A model generated the notes under the pieces. That model did not search any database and was not told the origin of the DNA. It was given only the letters and a program-made list of their open reading frames with translations. This document shows positions 19,747 through 23,337 of a stretch of 23,337 bases of DNA, piece after piece (the stretch's first letter is position 1; each line of letters begins with the position of its first letter). The stretch is from a virus, in the IMG/VR virus record IMGVR_UViG_3300031957_001220, positions 1 to 23,337 of that record; one strand, 5' to 3'. The position numbers and the translations under genes are program-made.

Positions 19747-19966
19747 AAAAGCACTTGTGGAAAAAAGAAAAGCAGAATTGCAAGAAGAAGAAAAAGAAGA
19801 GAAGTTAGCATTTCATTATTATCAAAGCACTTTGAATGATAAGAAAGAACTAAAAACTATGGAATGGAATAAATTTCAATCTAAAAGAGAAGAAGTTATT
19901 GAAGCTACAAAAAAACTTACTGAAAAGCAAAGAACTGAACTCCAAGAGAGAGGTTATGATGTTTGA
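19730..19966 (+). CDS. Coiled-coil hypothetical protein, 78 aa
   Basis: This is a highly charged protein rich in K and E (KALVEKRKAELQEEEKEEK) that should form a long coiled coil. The start at 19730 follows AGGGGG 7 bases upstream. It overlaps neighbours on both sides. Composition alone does not reveal a role; it could be an adaptor or a DNA-mimic-like helper, but that is speculation. Confidence 0.55.
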   Translation: MAYPDKKALVEKRKAELQEEEKEEKLAFHYYQSTLNDKKELKTMEWNKFQSKREEVIEATKKLTEKQRTELQERGYDV

Positions 19967-20096
19967 TCTTTTTATAAATTTTTTATTAATTTTGGCATTT
20001 TTGTATGTTGGCTCTCTTATATTTTTTTATTTTATGAAAAAGTTTAAACCAAAAGTCTTTGACGATATTATTAATTGTAAGTGGGATAGAGATTAA
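19959..20096 (+). CDS. Small membrane protein, 45 aa
   Basis: Residues 2-28 (FDLFINFLLILAFLYVGSLI and following) form one strongly hydrophobic helix. A basic segment (KKFKPK) and a short soluble tail follow, so it is a single-pass membrane protein with the tail probably cytoplasmic. The ribosome site AGAGAGG fits the second of two adjacent ATGs (19959). It overlaps the coiled-coil gene by 8 bases and the next by one. Function is unknown. Confidence 0.55.
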   Translation: MFDLFINFLLILAFLYVGSLIFFYFMKKFKPKVFDDIINCKWDRD

Positions 20097-20437
20097 TGGA
20101 TGAGCAACAACAAGAAAACTGGATGCAAGAAATTAGAAATCTTGCACCAGTTATAGAGAAAGCTGAGTATGAGTTGTTTAAATCTGAGGCAGATGTAAAA
20201 AAGATATTTGCTGTATTAAAGACTAAAGCAATGTCTATGGGTCATAAAACTAATATTGCACAAGAGACTTACGCTGAGAATCAAGATGAATTGTATCAAG
20301 CTAGATTAAAGGTAGGAGTTGCTAAAGGATTTTTATCTTCTTGTAAGGTGCAGTTGAAAGCATTAGAGATTGGTTTTGAAGAGTGGAGAACTAAGATGGT
20401 AAACGCTAGAGAAGAACGCAAGAGGTATGGTGCATGA
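20096..20437 (+). CDS. Helical hypothetical protein, 113 aa
   Basis: This 113-residue protein, helical throughout (WMQEIRNLAPVIEKAEYELF, LYQARLKVGVAKGFLSSCKV), ends in a basic EERKRYGA. It resembles small helical proteins common in phage early operons, but I cannot assign a family. Its ATG overlaps the stop of the membrane protein (TAATG), and its stop overlaps the next ATG (ATGA). Confidence 0.6.
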   Translation: MDEQQQENWMQEIRNLAPVIEKAEYELFKSEADVKKIFAVLKTKAMSMGHKTNIAQETYAENQDELYQARLKVGVAKGFLSSCKVQLKALEIGFEEWRTKMVNAREERKRYGA

Positions 20438-20577
20438 ACGAACAATTTGAAAAAGAATTAGAAAAACTTTTAAAAAAATATTATGGAAATAATTGGGATT
20501 TTGTTTGGGAGTTTATAGGCGATACTTTAGAAACTAAATTATGGTTAGGAAAAGAGAAAAATGAACCAAAAAGCTAG
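20434..20577 (+). CDS. Small hypothetical protein, 47 aa
   Basis: This is a 47-residue protein with an acidic/basic amphipathic helix (NEQFEKELEKLLKKYYG) and a tryptophan-containing second part (WDFVWEFIGDTLETKLWLG). AGAGG lies 10 bases before the ATG. Overlaps with both neighbours (4 and 17 bases) support translation. No function can be given. Confidence 0.5.
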   Translation: MNEQFEKELEKLLKKYYGNNWDFVWEFIGDTLETKLWLGKEKNEPKS

Positions 20578-20692
20578 AGACTTCTTTGCATGGCTTAATG
20601 CTTGTCCTTTCAAAGTATGGAAGATTCAGTATGATTCTTTTGGTAAAACTACTGTAAGTTTTATATGGGATGAAGATGTCGAAAGGAAGTAA
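20561..20692 (+). CDS. Small hypothetical protein, 43 aa
   Basis: This is a 43-residue protein, NQKARDFFAWLNACPFKVWK then YDSFGKTTVSFIWDED. The second part looks like a beta hairpin. Its ATG lies within the previous gene and its end overlaps the next by 17 bases. The ribosome site is weak (GAGAAA). Listed because it fits the overlapping pattern of the operon; no family known. Confidence 0.45.
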   Translation: MNQKARDFFAWLNACPFKVWKIQYDSFGKTTVSFIWDEDVERK

Positions 20693-20789
20693 ACGTAGAC
20701 CAGAAAAGGGAACACAATACCAAGATAATTGGGAAAGGATATTTGGAAACAAAGATGGCTCTAAAAGGAAGAAATCCAAACAAAAATGA
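20676..20789 (+). CDS. Small basic phage protein, 37 aa
   Basis: This 37-residue, very basic protein (MSKGSKRRPEKGTQYQDNWE then RIFGNKDG and a K-rich tail) follows a pattern I recognise in many phages: a short protein beginning S-K-G-S-K-x-R-P and containing NW..IFG. No function is known. It overlaps the previous gene by 17 bases and the Ref-like nuclease by 35, so coupling is likely. Confidence 0.55.
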   Translation: MSKGSKRRPEKGTQYQDNWERIFGNKDGSKRKKSKQK

Positions 20790-21066
20790 AAAGCAACACA
20801 TGGACAAAGTTGTTCAGCTTGGATGCATAGTGTGTCGCAACAAAGGATTTTTAAATACACCTGCTGAGATTCACCACATAGAGGGTAAGACAAAAGATGA
20901 TGCACATTTATTGGTTTTGCCCTTATGCTTTCAACATCATAGACAAGGTGGTATGGAAGAGCCTTTTATCAGTAGGCATCCTTATAAAAGTAGATTTGTT
21001 AAGGCTTATGGAACTGAGCAAGAGTTATTAGATCAAGTAAATAAATTATTAAAGGAGTGTGGATGA
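20755..21066 (+). CDS. Ref-like HNH nuclease (recombination enhancement family), 103 aa
   Basis: The order of conserved residues fits the Ref family: KQHMDKVVQLGCIVC (two cysteines at 24 and 27), PAEIHHIEG (paired histidines at 40-41), LPLCFQHHRQGG (a cysteine and two histidines around 58-62) and a final RHPYKSRFVKAYG. In P1, Ref is a RecA-dependent nuclease acting at RecA filaments; here it sits in a recombination operon, consistent with that role. I start at ATG 20755; the in-frame TTG at 20743 is an alternative. Confidence 0.75.
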   Translation: MALKGRNPNKNEKQHMDKVVQLGCIVCRNKGFLNTPAEIHHIEGKTKDDAHLLVLPLCFQHHRQGGMEEPFISRHPYKSRFVKAYGTEQELLDQVNKLLKECG

Positions 21067-21239
21067 ATATCATTAAGTCAATTATTGTGGATGGGGATGA
21101 TGGAGAACATAAGATTAATACTCCTGTGGTTAAATCAAGAACTTTTGCTACAGCAGAAAAGAAGTTTAAAGGGCAAGAGATAATTGGAATGGCTAAACTA
21201 AGCGAAAACGAGATCATGGTTTTTGTTTACGAAGAATGA
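21063..21239 (+). CDS. Small hypothetical protein, 58 aa
   Basis: The 58-residue protein contains IIKSIIVDGDDGEHKI, a strand-rich middle and an IIGMAKLSENEIMVFVYEE end, suggesting a small beta-rich fold. The start at 21063 follows AAAGGAG 6 bases upstream and overlaps the stop of the Ref-like gene. Its own stop overlaps the ATG of the resolvase-like gene. No family is recognised. Confidence 0.55.
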   Translation: MNIIKSIIVDGDDGEHKINTPVVKSRTFATAEKKFKGQEIIGMAKLSENEIMVFVYEE

Positions 21240-21628
21240 AAACATCAAGTGCCAAAGCGAAAGGTCGCAAATTACAGCAGTGGTTTGCTAAATTATTAAT
21301 AGATAAGTTGGGTTTTGATGAAGAGGACTTGGAATCAAGACCTATGGGAAGTCAAGGTGAGGATATCATTCTTGGCAAACAATCAAGGGAGAAGTTTCCC
21401 TATTCCATAGAATGTAAGAATCAAGAAGCAGTTAATGTTTGGAAAGCGTATGCACAAGCAGAAGAGAACTGCAAAGGCTATGAACCACTTGTAGTCATTA
21501 AAAGAAACAGAAGTAAACCATTGGTGCTTGTAGATGCAGAACACTTTGTATCTTTATTTAAAGAGGGTGAAGAAGAGAAACCTAGGTTTGCACCTTGGAT
21601 TGAGGTTTTACTGGATGAAAAAAAGTAA
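21236..21628 (+). CDS. PD-(D/E)XK endonuclease, resolvase-like, 130 aa
   Basis: This 130-residue nuclease has a compact PD-(D/E)XK core: KGRKLQQWFAKLL helix, GSQGEDIILG (D43), a strand and the catalytic IECKNQE (E59, K61), then a helix with WKAYAQAEENC and the strand LVVIKRN. The fold and size resemble phage Holliday-junction-resolvase-like or VRR-type nucleases. With the Ref-like and RecB-like nucleases it is the third nuclease of the operon. A precise substrate cannot be told from sequence. It overlaps the previous gene by 4 bases. Confidence 0.72.
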   Translation: MKTSSAKAKGRKLQQWFAKLLIDKLGFDEEDLESRPMGSQGEDIILGKQSREKFPYSIECKNQEAVNVWKAYAQAEENCKGYEPLVVIKRNRSKPLVLVDAEHFVSLFKEGEEEKPRFAPWIEVLLDEKK

Positions 21629-21724
21629 CGCAGCCTGGGGGCTGCTAAATAAAATATTTACCAGTCAATGTTTGAACGGCAGCCTGGATCGGGATTCAAT
21701 AAATATTTACTGGTCTATGATCCT
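21627..21724 (+). repeat. Duplicated hairpin-plus-motif segment
   Basis: Two tandem units of roughly 50 bp each contain AACG(G)CAGCCTGG followed by AATAAA-type bases and AATATTTACYRGT (motifs at 21653-21665 and 21702-21714). In the first unit GCAGCC/GGCTGC closes TGGG as a 6-bp hairpin (21630-21645). In the second, GGATC (21687-21691) can pair with GATCC (21720-21724). The segment lies between two genes. It could be a regulatory or replication site. Confidence 0.55.
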
Positions 21725-21752
21725 TCGGGAAACACAAAGTTGGAGGCGATAG

Positions 21753-22112
21753 ATGATTGAAGAATTAGAAAAACAATTAGAAGAGAGAAAGCAGAAGTGG
21801 TGGGCGTGGCATAAAGCCAATCCTAAAGTGTGGGAAAAGTTTGAAGAGTATACGTTTGATGCCATTAACAGTGGTAGAAAGCACTACTCACACTGGGCGA
21901 TTATTAATCGTATTAGGTGGAACAAGGAGATTGAAACCAAAGGTGGGGAATTTAAGATCAGCAATGATTACATTTGTTTCTACGCTAGGTTATTTCATGC
22001 TAGGCATACACAATACGCTGACTTCTTTCATCTAAAACCCTTGAAAGAAGAAAAAGAAATAGAGTATTACAAGTCAAAAGGCTATAACAAAGTAACTAGA
22101 CTGTTTGGTTAA
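21753..22112 (+). CDS. Conserved phage hypothetical protein, 119 aa
   Basis: The 119-residue protein has a pattern widespread in phages and bacteria: KVWEKFEEYTFDAINSGRKH, YSHWAIINRIRWNKE, FKISNDYICFYARLF and an FFHLK end. The conserved W, RIRW and YARLF residues are clear, but I know no proven function. TTGGAGG lies 8 bases before the ATG. It converges with the leftward LPD38-like gene, overlapping by 4 bases. Confidence 0.75.
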   Translation: MIEELEKQLEERKQKWWAWHKANPKVWEKFEEYTFDAINSGRKHYSHWAIINRIRWNKEIETKGGEFKISNDYICFYARLFHARHTQYADFFHLKPLKEEKEIEYYKSKGYNKVTRLFG

Positions 22113-23337
22113 ACACCTCTAATCACTGGGATATTTGCTCTATCCCTTAATTCTGGCACTATTGCTAGTCGTCTGTCTCTTTCTAATTCCATTTGTTTCA
22201 GCAATTCACCTCTCGCTGTTGGAGAAATATCTGTTCTTCTGAGAAGTCTATCTCTGCGTTTTCTCCAGTTATCCATGTATCTTTCTATACTTCTGACTTG
22301 CCCTTTAATATTCAAGACACCTTGCATATTGGAACGATAAGCTGAATATTCATCAAACCTTTCATCTTTTCTAAGTTTGTTCATAGTTTGAACTGCTGTA
22401 TCTACTTCACTTCTTAATTCATAGAACTGTTGCTGTAGTCCTCCTCCAGACCTGTCTATGTCTTGAAGCAATCTTCTAAGCACTGGTATAGAATTAAGAT
22501 TAGGTGGTATCAGAGGCGTTCCTGTAACACTTCTAGCAGTAACATCTGCCACATCCAATACATAACCCCCAAGCGTTCCTGTATAACCTCTAAATAGATG
22601 CTCTAGCTTTGCTGGTGATACGTTAAATGTTTCACCTACAACCCTTAGTAATTCGTTGGTGCTACGCCTAGATTGTAGTCCTGCCTCTAATTTTTGTTGA
22701 TAGTAGGGAACAATCTCTGTGTTAGTAAAGGTATTTCTGTTCTGATATACCTCTGCTATTGGTTTTAATAATTGGAAACCTAAACCGCCATCAAAGAAAG
22801 GTACTTTGGCTGATGTTCCTAATTGTCTTTTAACTGATGTTAAAGGCTCTGGCTCTATTTCTCTGCCCATAAACTCATCTATAAACCTTTCTGGAAATGT
22901 TTTAAAGATCATTCCAACCTCAAATGGTATAGGAATCTTGAGAGCAGGTATGCCATCCACTAATGGAATAATCCAGTTGTCATCACGAATCTCACGTCTA
23001 AGACCTTGATACTCTTCATCATCACTAACCATCATGTAATACATGGCTGTTAGAGCCATCAAGAATCCACCTCTTGTAATTGCTGTTTTTAATATTCTTT
23101 TTCTAACATCTTCTCTGGTTTCTCCTTCCTGGAGTTTTTCAACAGCAGAATATTTACCAGTAAATGATCTAAACAAGACATCAAGACCTTGAATCCTTGC
23201 ATTTAAAAATGGAATCGCAGCCGTAATTGTTCTAAACATTGGTGATAGTCCACGTCTACCAAAGTTAATTATCTCAAGTGCTTGATAGGCTGCTTCTGAT
23301 TGTGCTTGTGCCTCTGTATATCCTCGTTTTATAAGGT
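22109..23337 (-). CDS. C-terminal part of a large LPD38-like polyvalent/virion protein (partial)
   Basis: The frame is open to the right edge beyond the ATG at 23239, so this is the end of a longer gene. The visible 409 or so residues show the LPD38-type region: ALEIINFGRRGLSP, TAAIPFLNARIQGLD, a hydrophobic GGFLMALTAMYYMMV segment, and PLVDGIPALKIPIPFEVGMI, FKTFPERF. A long basic, coiled-coil end follows (WRKRRDRLLRRTD, MELERDRRLAIVPE). LPD38 domains sit in very large phage proteins that are packaged in the virion and may be ejected with DNA. An AATATTTACCAGT element lies inside it at 23149-23161. Confidence 0.7.
   Translation of the reverse strand, partial: LIKRGYTEAQAQSEAAYQALEIINFGRRGLSPMFRTITAAIPFLNARIQGLDVLFRSFTGKYSAVEKLQEGETREDVRKRILKTAITRGGFLMALTAMYYMMVSDDEEYQGLRREIRDDNWIIPLVDGIPALKIPIPFEVGMIFKTFPERFIDEFMGREIEPEPLTSVKRQLGTSAKVPFFDGGLGFQLLKPIAEVYQNRNTFTNTEIVPYYQQKLEAGLQSRRSTNELLRVVGETFNVSPAKLEHLFRGYTGTLGGYVLDVADVTARSVTGTPLIPPNLNSIPVLRRLLQDIDRSGGGLQQQFYELRSEVDTAVQTMNKLRKDERFDEYSAYRSNMQGVLNIKGQVRSIERYMDNWRKRRDRLLRRTDISPTARGELLKQMELERDRRLAIVPELRDRANIPVIRGV

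Noticed and set aside
1-23337. CRISPR arrays, insertion sequences, attachment sites or integrase
   Set aside because: No evenly spaced direct repeats with spacers, no transposase or integrase frame and no tRNA fragment were seen.

Overview
The window is a piece of an AT-rich tailed double-stranded DNA phage genome (Caudoviricetes), as a free phage or prophage; no integrase is visible. The evidence is a packaging and head gene set (terminase small and large subunits, portal, co-chaperonin, scaffold-like protein, start of a probable capsid gene), a primase-helicase, a recombination module, and many short overlapping genes. Strong AGGAGG ribosome binding sites, two perfect DnaA boxes (TTATCCACA) and sigma70-like promoters suggest a low-GC, probably marine, proteobacterial host. 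The host assignment is inference.

Layout. Bases 1-7153 are leftward: terS, terL, portal, a small protein, GroES-like co-chaperonin, scaffold-like protein, a head-region protein, then the first codons of a probable capsid gene. Bases 7154-13296 are a rightward region with few and mostly unfamiliar genes: four small unknown proteins, and a MoxR-type AAA+ ATPase, an alpha-helical protein and a metallopeptidase-like/VWA protein. Bases 13297-14301 hold three small rightward genes, one a ribbon-helix-helix protein. Bases 14243-16850 are leftward: an unknown gene, primase-helicase and another small gene. Bases 16938-22112 are a tightly packed rightward early/recombination operon: RecB-like exonuclease, DUF1071-type annealing protein, SSB-like protein, Ref-like HNH nuclease, PD-(D/E)XK resolvase-like nuclease and many micro-ORFs. 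The right edge is a leftward partial gene ending in an LPD38-like domain.

The most striking content is in 7390-12460: six hammerhead self-cleaving ribozymes on the + strand, one in nearly every intergenic gap. Each has a GUC cleavage site, CUGANGA, a closed stem II and GAAAC. Two (7393-7463, 7697-7768) are type III-like; their stem III pairs an upstream CCUCC with the Shine-Dalgarno sequence of the next gene, and both carry the same two-base AA insertion in the core. Three (8219-8284, 8586-8649, 9774-10021) are type I with the same stem I (ACCUA/UAGGU) and a conserved loop II; one holds a 188-nt structured insertion in stem III. The sixth (12392-12458) is a canonical type III. Together they would cut the operon RNA into gene-sized units with defined ends, and some units have end sequences that could in principle religate into circles.

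Downstream, between two intrinsic terminators (12844-12884 and 13194-13227), lie two copies of a recurring 13-bp element, two DnaA boxes 22 bp apart, and a probable small RNA of about 105 nt. Its 12-nt loop presents CCUCC and is complementary over 12 nt to the ribosome binding sites of two genes in the ribozyme region. The region may therefore use post-transcriptional control heavily: ribozyme cleavage, ribosome-site masking and a trans-acting antisense RNA. All functional statements about RNA here are predictions from base pairing.
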